A DNA stretch of 64,000 bases from CAVUNY01 sp963843535 (GCA_963843535.1 CAWJKU010000004.1:1322676-1386675); one strand, 5' to 3'; positions 18,101 to 25,854 are shown, numbered from the stretch's first letter. Notes: generated by a model from the sequence alone, not told the origin. Translations and numbers: made by a program.

Positions 18101-18654
18101 TTCAGCTCAAAAACCACTCGTTTATATGCCGTCTCATTATTGAGGTGTTCGTCGTCAAACAGCTCCTGATAAGGTTCACAGGCCGGGTTCAGATTCGCCA
18201 CCCACAGCATCATCAGCTCTTCCAATACTAATGCCTGGTTGGGTACCCCATCGGTAGAACCGGCAAGATATTCGCTGGTTGTTTGCTGCTTGAGGAATAC
18301 GGCCAGGGGCGGAAAATCATAGGTAAATTCAAGCAGTGTTCTTTCCAGTTCTTTATCGCCGACCCGTTCTTGCAGCCATTGCAAAGCATCGATCATTACC
18401 CGCGGATTTTTCTCCTGCCGGTACAAATAGACAACCTGGTGCAAGATCTCGTCGATCAGGCCTAATGCGTTTATTTGTCCGGCGCGAACAGCCTGTTCTG
18501 GGAAGTTGACCAGATCTCTTGTCTGGTTCATCTTCTGAGCAAAGAGGCGGGCAGCGTGGAAGTTTGCAAAGATTACATTGCCCTGAAGGTTGAACAATGT
18601 CTGATCGAATTGATAACGGACGCGTGCCTGGCGAGAAATATGGAATTCGAACAT
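15181..18654 (-). CDS. Large GH13 alpha-amylase-family enzyme
   Basis: The 1157-aa protein has a GH13 barrel in its middle, near residues 300-800. Motifs are DMVPNHMG (region I), IRFDAAMTLAKRHF (region II, nucleophile Asp), LLLAEAFW (region III, acid/base Glu) and FMNNPDERT (region IV, where the usual NHD reads NPD). The N-terminal 290 residues are mostly helical and the C-terminal 300 or so follow a beta domain; I recognise neither. It may be a maltosyltransferase-like or glucan-remodelling enzyme of glycogen turnover. AAGGAG precedes ATG at 18654, which is 2 bases after the stop of the upstream gene. No signal peptide, so it is likely cytoplasmic. Confidence 0.85.
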   Translation of the reverse strand: MFEFHISRQARVRYQFDQTLFNLQGNVIFANFHAARLFAQKMNQTRDLVNFPEQAVRAGQINALGLIDEILHQVVYLYRQEKNPRVMIDALQWLQERVGDKELERTLLEFTYDFPPLAVFLKQQTTSEYLAGSTDGVPNQALVLEELMMLWVANLNPACEPYQELFDDEHLNNETAYKRVVFELKSFFEKQPTFGPEQQNLVDMLRAPAIAVPHSLTGQLEYIRTRWADLLGRFLYRLLASLDLVKEEEKMGFFGPGPVPIPVYDRSLLAENEPEKFSQDREWMPRLVLMAKNSFVWLDQLSKKYQRSITRLDQIPDEELDNLARWGYTGLWLIGLWERSTASAKIKQYCGNPEAIASAYSLAGYWIANDLGGEQAYQHLRDRAWQRGIRLASDMVPNHMGIDSQWVVDHPDWFLSLDYSPYPAYSYNGPDLSPDGRISINIEDHYFDRSDAAVIFKRYDHSSGDTRYIYHGNDGTTMPWNDTAQLNYLNPEVREALIQTILSVARRFPIIRFDAAMTLAKRHFQRLWYPEPGTGGAIPSRAEHGMTKEQFDAAMPVEFWREVVDRAAVEAPDTLLLAEAFWLMEGYFVRTLGMHRVYNSAFMNLLRNEENAKYRTVMKNTLEFDPEILKRYVNFMNNPDERTAVDQFGKGDKYFGICTLMATLPGLPMFGHGQIEGFTEKYGMEFRKAYWEEQIDQNLVERHQREIFPLLHRRALFAGVEHFLLFDFFSPDGYVNEDVYAYTNGLGSERTLVVYHNKFADARGWIRTSVGFSVKSSDSDQRQIVQRTLGDGLGIKPGSNSFVIFRDHTTRLEFIRPANEILQDGIYLELRAYENHVFLDFRQVEDDQWQSYRQLNSYLAGRGVPDIHEAMRELVVQPVLEPFRQIANAGYWQYLMTQMCGPKQPNVSNDVLTEAGQKYKNLVEGIAYLEPSVKYQPEFSTEMQKTVKDILSLPVIEDQIPFPGSQIYPKAIGFILKGLEKNPNRWSVWYVWAFLSNLELLSPSPDENLRVISWMDEWQLNKVMTDAFRSFGTEEINVSRYLAIVRLLIQEHHWYTRLGSSSLVSILETWLSSAEIRNFLNINRHQDILWFNKEAFEEFVWWMMALVVFERVKEPQATAAATIERILGAYEIVQKLIKAEKSSDYQVNKLLGLTQKP

Positions 18655-18656
18655 AA

Positions 18657-19532
18657 TTACTCCTTTTCGGTTGAGGGTTCAGTCAGGTCAACCAGGCCAA
18701 TCCAGTTATGATCCTGGCCCGGAAACGACGCGCCGACGAATTGGCCGGAAGATAGCAGGCGTTTGATGCACTTTTCCATCTCTTCATTTTTCCAGTGAAA
18801 TAATCGAGAAATAAAGTTAATAGGTGTTGCCCCGAGAGATTCGATCGTCTTTTGCGCCAGGTACAGGCGCGCATCCGATTCGAAAATTTTTGAAGCCTGC
18901 TCGATTAAATTGGGAAAATGCCTGTGACTGAGATCATAAATAAATGCATATCGCCAGGCCCCCACCGGGCTGATTCCGACCGGTAGAACCTTAAAATCCA
19001 TTTGTAGATCATTCAGCGCTTTATTAAACCGCGTGTCGCTTTCCCGGTTCGACAACCGGGCTGCTTTACGCAAGGCGATCGTGTCCAGTGGACCTTCTTG
19101 CAGCAAAGTTTCGTACACCGATTTGGCTTCGGCGGTCAGCGTGCCCTGCAGATATTGTTCAAGGTAATCATTTTCGGGATCGCCGTAATTATTCGTCAAT
19201 GCGTAAAAAAAGGGCAGTGCCTCCAAAGAAATCATCGCGTTTCTTTGGCGTAAGACCCGCCCATAATACCAGCGCCGTGCCCCTAGCAGGCCGTCCTTCC
19301 ATGACCAGGTGACATGACCCGGGTCATCATGTTCATCCGGCACGGGACGGTCTCCGGCTGCTGCCATCCAGAGATTGGGGAAGTCAATCCCTTTTAAGGG
19401 CCAAAAAAATACAAATCCCCGCTGGTTGACAAAATCGACCGCTTCGTCTGCAGACGCCAACCGCAAGCCCGCGCCAGTGCGAAACGTAAGCGACCGGTAG
19501 GTTTTCAGTCTGGCCTCGGAGAACTCAACCAT
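18657..19532 (-). CDS. AlkZ-related winged-helix protein (possible DNA glycosylase relative)
   Basis: The 291-aa protein resembles the AlkZ/YcaQ winged-helix superfamily, whose active members excise alkylated bases or unhook interstrand crosslinks. Supporting features are the tryptophan-rich WSWKDGLLGARRWYYGRVLR, the winged-helix-like stretch AKSVYETLLQEGPLDTIALRKAARLS, the core around NKALNDLQMDFKVLPVG and the tail IKRLLSSGQFVG. I cannot see the catalytic Q-x-Q/Q-x-D motif of AlkZ, so activity is uncertain. It begins with its own promoter region and runs directly into the GH13 gene with 2 bases between, although the two functions are unrelated. Confidence 0.6.
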   Translation of the reverse strand: MVEFSEARLKTYRSLTFRTGAGLRLASADEAVDFVNQRGFVFFWPLKGIDFPNLWMAAAGDRPVPDEHDDPGHVTWSWKDGLLGARRWYYGRVLRQRNAMISLEALPFFYALTNNYGDPENDYLEQYLQGTLTAEAKSVYETLLQEGPLDTIALRKAARLSNRESDTRFNKALNDLQMDFKVLPVGISPVGAWRYAFIYDLSHRHFPNLIEQASKIFESDARLYLAQKTIESLGATPINFISRLFHWKNEEMEKCIKRLLSSGQFVGASFPGQDHNWIGLVDLTEPSTEKE

Positions 19533-19666
19533 ACCTGAATCCTAACATATATTTATGAAAGATGCTTGCTTCGCGGTCACATAACCAATTTGATCTCATG
19601 TCCAGAATACACTTTATAATAAGAACCTAAAATAATGTCAGCTCGGGTTACAAAACATAGAAATCT

Positions 19667-19889
19667 GGAGGGGCTGTCCGAAAAGAATGATTTGTCTAAG
19701 AACCCATCTCCCCAACCCCCTTCCCGATGGCGGGAAGGGGGAGAAATTCAGAGGTTTGGGGAGTTTTGGCCGCATTTTGCGGCCAAAACTCCCCATTTCC
19801 TCATCCTCCCGCCCCCACGCGCTTCGCGCCCCCGAAGGGGGGTGAGGGGGCGGGTCGGGGTGGGGGTGGACTTTTAAGACAGCCTCTCC
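19667..19889. repeat. MITE-like repeat, copy 2
   Basis: The element is 223 bp with inverted ends GGAGGGGCTGTCCGAAAAG and CTTTTAAGACAGCCTCTCC. The central hairpin GGGGAGTTTTGGCCGC differs from copy 1 at one position in each arm, and the two changes keep the pair. It fills most of the 407-base gap between the AlkZ-like and cyanophycinase genes. Flanking 19533-19666 shows nothing further. Confidence 0.75.
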
Positions 19890-19939
19890 AGAAACCTTTA
19901 TACTCACGATAAAATAATCATCGCAGGTCAGGGAATAAT

Positions 19940-20734
19940 ATGGCAGTACTCATGGCAATTGGTGGCAATATGCGCCTGGATGGCGAAATCGCGAAGGAAT
20001 TCTTCAGGCTGTGCGGGGGTGCGGATGCCCATTTGGTTGTGATCCCCGCCGCAACTTCAAGGCTGAATGGGGGAACCGAGTTTATCCAGGCATGGCAGGA
20101 GTTGGGGATAAATGACCCTCCTACGATTCTACCTGTACATGAGCGTCTTCAATCCTTTGAAGACGAAAATATCCAGGCCGTTAAACGGGCTTCGGGCATT
20201 TTCTTTACCGGCGGCAACCAGCTGAGGTTGACAACTGTCCTGGCCGGGACACCTCTCCTGAAAGCGATTCTCGAGGTGTTTCAGCAGGGCACGGTTGTCG
20301 CTGGAACATCGGCGGGAGCGGCTGTGATGGGCCGGATGATGATCTCGGGAGGTAAGACATCCACCGGGGCTCGTTTTGGCACCGCTCAGTTCGCCGAAGG
20401 ACTGGGATTTTATGAGAGTATTCTGTTTGACCAGCATTTTTACCAGCGCAACCGCATCGGCAGGTTAATCTATGCGGTGACTCTGCATCCCCATTTATTG
20501 GGCGTTGGTCTGGATGAGAATACGGCGGTAATCCTGGTCAACGACCGCATGACGGTCATTGGAAAAAGGGCGGTCACGATCATTGACGGACAGGATATTC
20601 TGGAAACAAATATCGACCAGGTCAGCAGTGGGGCATGGTTTGGGGTAAGCCAATTGCGGCTGCACCAATTAACCGACGGCTGCCAGTTCGATATCCGCAC
20701 CCGAACCGCCATGATCCAAAGGCAGCCTCTGTAA
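19940..20734 (+). CDS. Cyanophycinase (peptidase S51 family)
   Basis: The 264-aa serine exopeptidase would release beta-Asp-Arg dipeptides from cyanophycin, the multi-L-arginyl-poly-Asp storage polymer. The family pattern is present: IFFTGGNQLRL, nucleophile elbow GTSAGAA, then DQHFYQRNRIGRL and GVGLDENTA. Cyanophycin synthetase (CphA) is not in the window. No signal peptide, so it is the intracellular type. AGGTCAGGGA precedes the ATG. Other S51 peptidases such as peptidase E are shorter and lack the QRNR motif, so cyanophycinase is the better reading. Confidence 0.88.
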   Translation: MAVLMAIGGNMRLDGEIAKEFFRLCGGADAHLVVIPAATSRLNGGTEFIQAWQELGINDPPTILPVHERLQSFEDENIQAVKRASGIFFTGGNQLRLTTVLAGTPLLKAILEVFQQGTVVAGTSAGAAVMGRMMISGGKTSTGARFGTAQFAEGLGFYESILFDQHFYQRNRIGRLIYAVTLHPHLLGVGLDENTAVILVNDRMTVIGKRAVTIIDGQDILETNIDQVSSGAWFGVSQLRLHQLTDGCQFDIRTRTAMIQRQPL

Positions 20735-20751
20735 CCTGATTAGAATCAGGC

Positions 20752-21909
20752 CTATTCCCGCTTGAGAATATGCGTGTAGATATTGGATCCGCTGCCACCT
20801 ATGTTCTGGGCCATGCCGATGCGCGCGTTTTCCACCTGGCTGCCCTCTGCTTCACCGCGCAGCTGCTGGACGACTTCCACGATCTGGTAGATGCCGGTTG
20901 CCCCAACCGGGTGCCCGCGCGCTTTCAAACCGCCCCGGGTGGAGATTGGAATGCGCCCGGTGGGCAGGATCTCCCCGTCATTCGCCAGGCGGGGCGCTTG
21001 CCCGCGCTCGGAAAAACCGGTGGATTCTAATGACAGCGCCGCCATGATGCTGAAGGCATCGTGCGCCTCAAAAAGGTCGATCTCCCGCGGGGTGACGTTC
21101 GCCTGGGCATAGGCTTTTTTGGCCGAATTTGCAGAAGCCGAGAGCCATAAAGGATCGCGTCGGTTGTCAATCGCGATGGTATCCGTGGCTCCACTGGAAC
21201 CGATAACTTTTATTATTTTCGATTTCCCGTGAGAACGCAGATACTCTACCGGCACAAGCACTGCAGCGGCTGAACCGTCGCCCACCGGGGAAGCATCCAT
21301 TAGATTTATCGGATCGGCGATGATTCCCGCCCGGTTGTATACGGCGCTCGTAATCGGATCCCTGAAACGGGCAAACGGGTTATGGGCCCCGTTAGCATGG
21401 GCATTGATTGAGAATGCGCCAAAATCGGCCTTTGCCCATTTGTACTCGTACAGGTAGCGCTGCATGATCAAGGCGTTAAGGGCGACGAAAGAAAGCCCCT
21501 GGTCGACTTCCCAATCCGCATCCGCAGCGGTTGCCAGTTGGCTGGTGATCTCATCTCCGGGGGAATCCGTCATCTTTTCCACGCCCACGGCGATGGCGCT
21601 GTCTATCGCACCTGAGGCGACAGCCATCAAGGCTGAACGAAACGCTGCGGCTCCAGAGCCGCAGGCGGCTTCGATGTGCATGGCGCTCATGTAATGCATT
21701 CCAACCCAATCCGCGATTGAAGCTCCCAGATGTTGCTGGTGGTTGGCTGGACCTGACATCATGTTGCCAACATACAGCGCTTCTACTCCGGCCATCTCTG
21801 CATCGTGGAGAGCAGCCAACACAGCTTCGCCGGCCAGTTCCTTGAGTGATTTATCCCAATGTTCGTCTACTCTGATTTGACCGATTCCCAAGACCGCAAC
21901 TTCGCGCAT
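20752..21909 (-). CDS. Thiolase-family acetyl-CoA acetyltransferase (SCP-x/archaeal type)
   Basis: The 385-aa protein is a thiolase of the lipid-transfer (SCP-x-like) branch. The reactive Cys lies in EAACGSGAAAF near residue 85, HDAFSIMAAL gives the mid-protein His, and GGLKARGHPVGATG holds the C-terminal catalytic His. Such enzymes make acetoacetyl-CoA or cleave 3-ketoacyl-CoA. ATG at 21909 is chosen for AAAGGAA upstream; the frame open to 21975 lacks a ribosome site. Homologues often sit beside a DUF35 zinc-ribbon/OB-fold partner, but none is seen here. It converges on the cyanophycinase gene with 17 bases between stops. Confidence 0.88.
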   Translation of the reverse strand: MREVAVLGIGQIRVDEHWDKSLKELAGEAVLAALHDAEMAGVEALYVGNMMSGPANHQQHLGASIADWVGMHYMSAMHIEAACGSGAAAFRSALMAVASGAIDSAIAVGVEKMTDSPGDEITSQLATAADADWEVDQGLSFVALNALIMQRYLYEYKWAKADFGAFSINAHANGAHNPFARFRDPITSAVYNRAGIIADPINLMDASPVGDGSAAAVLVPVEYLRSHGKSKIIKVIGSSGATDTIAIDNRRDPLWLSASANSAKKAYAQANVTPREIDLFEAHDAFSIMAALSLESTGFSERGQAPRLANDGEILPTGRIPISTRGGLKARGHPVGATGIYQIVEVVQQLRGEAEGSQVENARIGMAQNIGGSGSNIYTHILKRE

Positions 21910-21987
21910 ATTCGTTCCTTTCTTTGTCTGGCTTCCTTTGGAATTATACGCATGCAGTCTATCAGATGCTATCAAATATGAAGCATG

Positions 21988-21993
21988 TATAAT
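21988..21993 (+). promoter_or_regulatory. -10 element, likely leaderless transcript
   Basis: TATAAT ends 6 bases before the ATG at 22000, so the predicted start of transcription falls on the A of the start codon. No ribosome site and no clear -35 are seen. Confidence 0.55.
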
Positions 21994-21999
21994 AAATGT

Positions 22000-23751
22000 A
22001 TGCGGAATTTGGCATCCACTATTCTAGGGATTGGGATTTTGATCGCAACATGTGGATGTATCCGTCCCTGGCCTGCACCCGCCGTTGCGGTAGCCGTTCC
22101 TACAATTACACCAATCATCCTCCCCACTGAAAATACCTCGCCCTCAATCAATCCGACATGCACTCCTGAACCAACACCTGAACCAACACCTGAACCGACC
22201 CAGACCTCTGTCCCGATGCTGAAAGTATGGATTGACCCGGGGTTGGCCTCCAGGTTTCCGCAAGAGCTGGAATTCAATCATCAGGAGTTGGTAGACAATG
22301 TTAACGCCGCCAATCTCCGTTTTGAGATTGGCGGGAATGGCAAACCGCTTGCGCCAATCGGGCATTGGACCTATGCCCTGGCGGCTCCATTTCCAACATT
22401 GATCGATAATGTAGAGTTGAGTGATGTCACATCCACCTGGCAGGGTACACCCAGTACAGCCATGAACGCGATTAATTTGTTGGTGGATAAATCCACTCGC
22501 CAGGTGCTGGAGCGCGCCTGGGGTAATCCGTCTGCCAGGGTAAAGACGGTAAACGCCGGCGACCTGCTGGAAACTGCCTGGCAGGAAAAGACCTCCTGGG
22601 CGATCCTTCCCTTTGACACCCTTCAGCCGCGCTGGAAGGTAATTCGTATTGACGGCCAGTCTCCCCTGGATCGGAAAATGGATGATACCTACGGTCTGAG
22701 ATTTCCGGTCACGATGGATGGCGATTCCATTGCACTGGAGCAGTTTAATCAAAGGATTGGCAAAAGAACACTATCATTCTTAACCAACCGGGACCCAGAA
22801 AAACTTACCGTGCTGGTGATGACCGGCGTTTCGGCGCTGGTGCGCGGGTCGGCCTGGTTCATGGAGCAAAAAGGCTTGTTGTACCCCGGGCGAGACATCC
22901 GCAACTGGCTGCGGGAGGCGGATCTCACCCATGTCAGCAATGAGGTGTCGTTTGATCCCAAATGTGCGCCGCCTGATGGAAACGATCCAAACCTGCGCTT
23001 TTGCAGCGACCCGAAGTATATCCAGCTGTTTGAAGATGTGGGCGTGGATATCGTCGAAATGACCGGCAACCATCTCAACGATTTTGGCCGGGAATGGGTC
23101 AACTACACGATTGAAATGTATCGAGCGCGCAGCTGGTTGTATTACGGCGCCGGGCCCAATGATGAGCAGGCGCGAAAACCGGCGTTCATCATCGACCACG
23201 GCAACCGTTTGGCGTTCATCGGCTGCAACCCGGCTGGCCCGCCGGCGGATTGGGCGACCAGCGACGCAGCCGGAACGACAAACTGCGGCTATCCTGATCT
23301 GGATACTCTGGAGGCGGAAATTCGCCGCCTGGCTGGTGAAGGGTACCAGGTGATCGTCACTCTGCAATACTTTGAATCCTATGATCCAACCCCGCAGCCT
23401 GACCAATACAGCTTTTTCCGGCGCCTGTCTGACGCAGGTGCGGTGATCGTCAGCGGCAGCCAGGCACACCTGCCCCAGGCCATGGAGCTGCGCAATCAGG
23501 GATTTATCCATTACGGACTTGGTAATTTATTTTTCGATCAGATGGATACCCCCTGGCCGGACACAAAATATGAATTTATCGACCGGCATGTGTTTTATCA
23601 AGGGCGTTACCTCGGGGTCGAGTTTCTAACCGCGACCCTGGAAGATTTTGTCAAACCTCGCCCGATGACGGCTCAAGAAAGACAGGCGGAATTAACCAAG
23701 ATTTTCACCGTCAGCGGGTGGTCACAATCCAATGGCAAGGCATGGAGGTAA
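22000..23751 (+). CDS. CapA-family lipoprotein (metallophosphatase-like fold)
   Basis: The 583-aa protein has a lipoprotein signal (GILIATCGC) and a linker of near-identical PTPE repeats, so it is surface-anchored. Residues from about 265 form a CapA/PGA_cap domain related to calcineurin-like phosphatases: VMTGVSALVRG, SNEVSFD, GNHLNDFGREW, GSQAHLPQAM and YGLGNLFFDQ. The first motif usually has a metal-binding Asp (GD); here it is GV. The N-terminal 230 residues outside the signal are of unknown fold. ATG at 22000 follows a -10 element. The cyclase gene follows after 5 bases, so the two are probably one transcript. Confidence 0.82.
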   Translation: MRNLASTILGIGILIATCGCIRPWPAPAVAVAVPTITPIILPTENTSPSINPTCTPEPTPEPTPEPTQTSVPMLKVWIDPGLASRFPQELEFNHQELVDNVNAANLRFEIGGNGKPLAPIGHWTYALAAPFPTLIDNVELSDVTSTWQGTPSTAMNAINLLVDKSTRQVLERAWGNPSARVKTVNAGDLLETAWQEKTSWAILPFDTLQPRWKVIRIDGQSPLDRKMDDTYGLRFPVTMDGDSIALEQFNQRIGKRTLSFLTNRDPEKLTVLVMTGVSALVRGSAWFMEQKGLLYPGRDIRNWLREADLTHVSNEVSFDPKCAPPDGNDPNLRFCSDPKYIQLFEDVGVDIVEMTGNHLNDFGREWVNYTIEMYRARSWLYYGAGPNDEQARKPAFIIDHGNRLAFIGCNPAGPPADWATSDAAGTTNCGYPDLDTLEAEIRRLAGEGYQVIVTLQYFESYDPTPQPDQYSFFRRLSDAGAVIVSGSQAHLPQAMELRNQGFIHYGLGNLFFDQMDTPWPDTKYEFIDRHVFYQGRYLGVEFLTATLEDFVKPRPMTAQERQAELTKIFTVSGWSQSNGKAWR

Positions 23752-23756
23752 CGAAA

Positions 23757-24392
23757 ATGGAGATTATAGATATCAGTTTAACCGTCAGAAGTAAAATGGT
23801 GGTCTGGCCCGGCGATCCTCAGGTGAAGCTGGAACGGGTCAGTAAAATTGAAGAAGGCGCGCATGCCAATGTGTCCCGGCTGGAAATGAGCGTGCATACA
23901 GGCACTCATCTTGACGCGCCGTACCATTTCGTCCATGGAGCGAAAACGATCGAAAACCTGTCACTGGATGTGCTGGTCGGTCCGGCGCAAGTGGTTCATT
24001 TACCGGATAAGGTCGATTTAATCACCGCCGGAGTTATCAAAAGCGCCGGGATTAAAGATGGGACCACGCGGGTTCTTTTTAAGACGCGCAATTCAGCCTA
24101 TTGGTTAAAACCCGTTCAGACCTTCGAGAAAGATTTTGTGGCGGTTTCGCCAGATGGGGCGGAAGCTCTGGTCAGCATGGGTATTCGCCTGGTAGGGATC
24201 GACTACCTTTCGATTGCGCCGTTCAACGAAGGTGTTCCGACTCACCAGATACTGCTGAAAAATGAGATGGTGGTCCTGGAAGGGGTCAACCTGAATGGAG
24301 TGCCTGCGGGAAGTTACACCTTGATCTGCTTACCGCCAAAACTAGGCGGATCAGACGGTTCACCGGCTCGGGCGATCCTCCTGAAAGACTGA
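23757..24392 (+). CDS. Cyclase family protein (kynurenine formamidase/arylformamidase-like)
   Basis: The 211-aa metal hydrolase has the defining motif HTGTHLDAPYHF near residue 47, with early PGDP and late GVPTHQILL. Members hydrolyse N-formylkynurenine, isatin or related amides and esters. Without kynureninase or tryptophan dioxygenase nearby, the substrate is unknown. ATG at 23757 follows GGAGGTAACGAAA; part of that ribosome site overlaps the stop of the CapA-like gene, which suggests coupled translation. Probably cytoplasmic, since no signal is seen. Confidence 0.87.
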   Translation: MEIIDISLTVRSKMVVWPGDPQVKLERVSKIEEGAHANVSRLEMSVHTGTHLDAPYHFVHGAKTIENLSLDVLVGPAQVVHLPDKVDLITAGVIKSAGIKDGTTRVLFKTRNSAYWLKPVQTFEKDFVAVSPDGAEALVSMGIRLVGIDYLSIAPFNEGVPTHQILLKNEMVVLEGVNLNGVPAGSYTLICLPPKLGGSDGSPARAILLKD

Positions 24393-24422
24393 AATCTGAT
24401 AATTCCTTTTATATGATACTTT

Positions 24423-24463
24423 GGGTGTTTTTTTATGCGACGAAGTCGCATAAAAAAACACCC
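24423..24463. repeat. GGGTGTTTTT palindrome 1
   Basis: A perfect 19-bp stem (arm GGGTGTTTTTTTATGCGAC) with loop GAA, flanked by ATATGATAC on the left and GCATCAT on the right. It lies between convergent genes. The T-run is in the left arm and no T-run follows the stem, unlike a normal terminator. Confidence 0.8.
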
Positions 24464-24477
24464 TGGCATCATTTTGT

Positions 24478-24637
24478 TTGGTCCGCGCCAGCCCTTGCCC
24501 GCGTTACGCATACCGAAGGGTACGCAGAGCGAGGTACACCCGAACACCCTCGCCCTTCGGGCGTACCTCGCGTATGGTGCACCCGAAGGGGTGGGGTGAG
24601 CGCCCCTGGGCCCAGGCGCCTGACCAGCTTATCCACC
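24478..24637. repeat. GC-rich intergenic repeat (family B), copy 2
   Basis: Positions 24510-24551 are the exact reverse complement of 1989-2030. The remainder shares CTGGGCCCAGGCGCC and GACCAGCTTATC with the copies near 46305 and 2086. It ends at the 3' end of the SDR gene. Confidence 0.7.
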
Positions 24638-25417
24638 TCAGTCCGGAACGATCAGGGTGTAGCCGCCGTCGATCGTGATTACCTGCCCGCGGATCATGAA
24701 AGCCGCCGGCGAGCATAAGAACGAGATCACCCCGGCGATATCTTCAGGGGTCACCAGCCTGCCGGCGGGAGTATTGGCGATCGCCCTTGGGATGGTATCG
24801 CTATTGCTCAGCGATGCGAAATGTTTCAGCGCATCCGTTTCTACCAGGCTGGGAGAGACAGCATTGACCACAATATTCTTAGGTGCCATTTCCACCGCCG
24901 TGTAGCGGGTGAGAGCCTCTAAAGCGGCCTTGCTGGCTCCTACAGCTACATAATCGGGCATCACGCGCTGCGAACCCGGGCTGGAAATCGCCACGATGTG
25001 CCCCCCACCGCGTTTTTCCATCAATGGAACGGCTTTTTGCACGCACAGCAGGAAGCCCCGCGCGTTCACATTCAACGTCCAATCCCAGCCCATCACTTTC
25101 TGCTCCATGATCGGGCGGTTAAATCCGGATGCGGCATTATTGATAAAGATATCCAGCCCGCCGTACTCCCGGTCCACTACCTCAAACAGCCGGTCGACAT
25201 CTTCTGACTTGGCAACATTTGCCTGGACGACGACTGCCCGCTGGCCGATCTCACGGATCAGGCTGGCTACTTCTTCCGCTGGATTTTGATTGCGCATGAA
25301 ATTAATCACCAGGTCGGCGCCGTCCTGTGCCAGGCGCAGAGCGATTGCCCGGCCAATACCGCGTCCAGAACCGGTGACCAGGGCGATCTTCCCCTTAAGA
25401 GGCAGTGCTGAGTCCAT
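24638..25417 (-). CDS. SDR oxidoreductase, FabL-like enoyl-ACP reductase III
   Basis: The 259-aa Rossmann enzyme starts with ALVTGSGRGIGRAIA and has INNAASGFNRPIME, IVAISSPGSQRV and YVAVGASKAALEALTRY. The Tyr and Lys are separated by six residues rather than three, which marks the divergent SDRs such as FabI and FabL; the ASGFNRP and SKAALEALTRY segments match FabL. It would reduce the enoyl-ACP double bond in fatty acid synthesis with NADPH. A plain 3-ketoacyl reductase is less likely. Its ATG shares a base with the stop of the DUF309 gene (TAATG), so the two are coupled. Confidence 0.8.
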   Translation of the reverse strand: MDSALPLKGKIALVTGSGRGIGRAIALRLAQDGADLVINFMRNQNPAEEVASLIREIGQRAVVVQANVAKSEDVDRLFEVVDREYGGLDIFINNAASGFNRPIMEQKVMGWDWTLNVNARGFLLCVQKAVPLMEKRGGGHIVAISSPGSQRVMPDYVAVGASKAALEALTRYTAVEMAPKNIVVNAVSPSLVETDALKHFASLSNSDTIPRAIANTPAGRLVTPEDIAGVISFLCSPAAFMIRGQVITIDGGYTLIVPD

Positions 25418-25842
25418 TAAGTATTTTCCTTTCCTTTACGACGATATTCGACCTTTTTCAACAGCGATCGATCGAACGAGCTGATCCGCTCCGGTCCAAG
25501 CAGGATCATTTCCGCTTCTACCCGGTCCATATCCAGGCGTAATTGAGTCAGATTAATGCCCTGGCAGTCTGCCGGCAGCGCATCTAGGAATTTCCGGCTG
25601 CGGTTGAACATTTTTCGCGCGCCGGTAAAATTGCCGCGTGTTAGATGGTAGTAACCCACCGCAACTTGTAGCACGGCGCGGTACAGGTCGCGGATCGGAC
25701 GTCCTTCGGCTCTCCAGGCAAATTCGAGGTATTCGTGCGCCTCAAAGTAATCGCCGGTATTAAAATACCCCAGGCCGCGCATCGCGTCCGCAGGTGGTTC
25801 CTCACCGCACGCCTGGGATGTTTCATCTTGGGGTAACGACAT
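25417..25842 (-). CDS. DUF309 domain protein
   Basis: The 141-aa helical protein has the DUF309 pattern: YFNTGDYFEAHEYLEFAWR near residue 28, then LYRAVLQVAVGYYHLTRGN and ARKMFNRSRKFL. The family is conserved but has no proven function; the EAHE motif could bind a metal. ATG at 25848 touches the -10 TATACT (25854-25849), while ATG at 25842 lies 6 bases after it, so the second is the better start if the message is leaderless. It is translated together with the FabL-like gene. Confidence 0.82.
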   Translation of the reverse strand: MSLPQDETSQACGEEPPADAMRGLGYFNTGDYFEAHEYLEFAWRAEGRPIRDLYRAVLQVAVGYYHLTRGNFTGARKMFNRSRKFLDALPADCQGINLTQLRLDMDRVEAEMILLGPERISSFDRSLLKKVEYRRKGKENT

Positions 25843-25848
25843 GCACAT

Positions 25849-25854
25849 AGTATA
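25849..25854 (-). promoter_or_regulatory. -10 element of the DUF309-SDR operon
   Basis: TATACT on the minus strand ends 6 bases before ATG 25842. No ribosome site lies between, which suggests a leaderless message. No clear -35 is seen. Confidence 0.4.

Noticed and set aside
22160..22205. Tandem 12-base repeats at the 5' part of the CapA-like gene
   Set aside because: They encode a Pro-Thr-Pro-Glu linker typical of lipoproteins; a simple low-complexity repeat, not a mobile element.
22780..23511. 243-codon minus-strand frame inside the CapA-like gene
   Set aside because: Antisense shadow; the plus frame carries all CapA motifs.
24423..24463. Calling the GGGTGTTTTT palindromes plain rho-independent terminators
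   Set aside because: The T-run lies in the first arm and no T-run follows most copies; two copies are between divergent genes.
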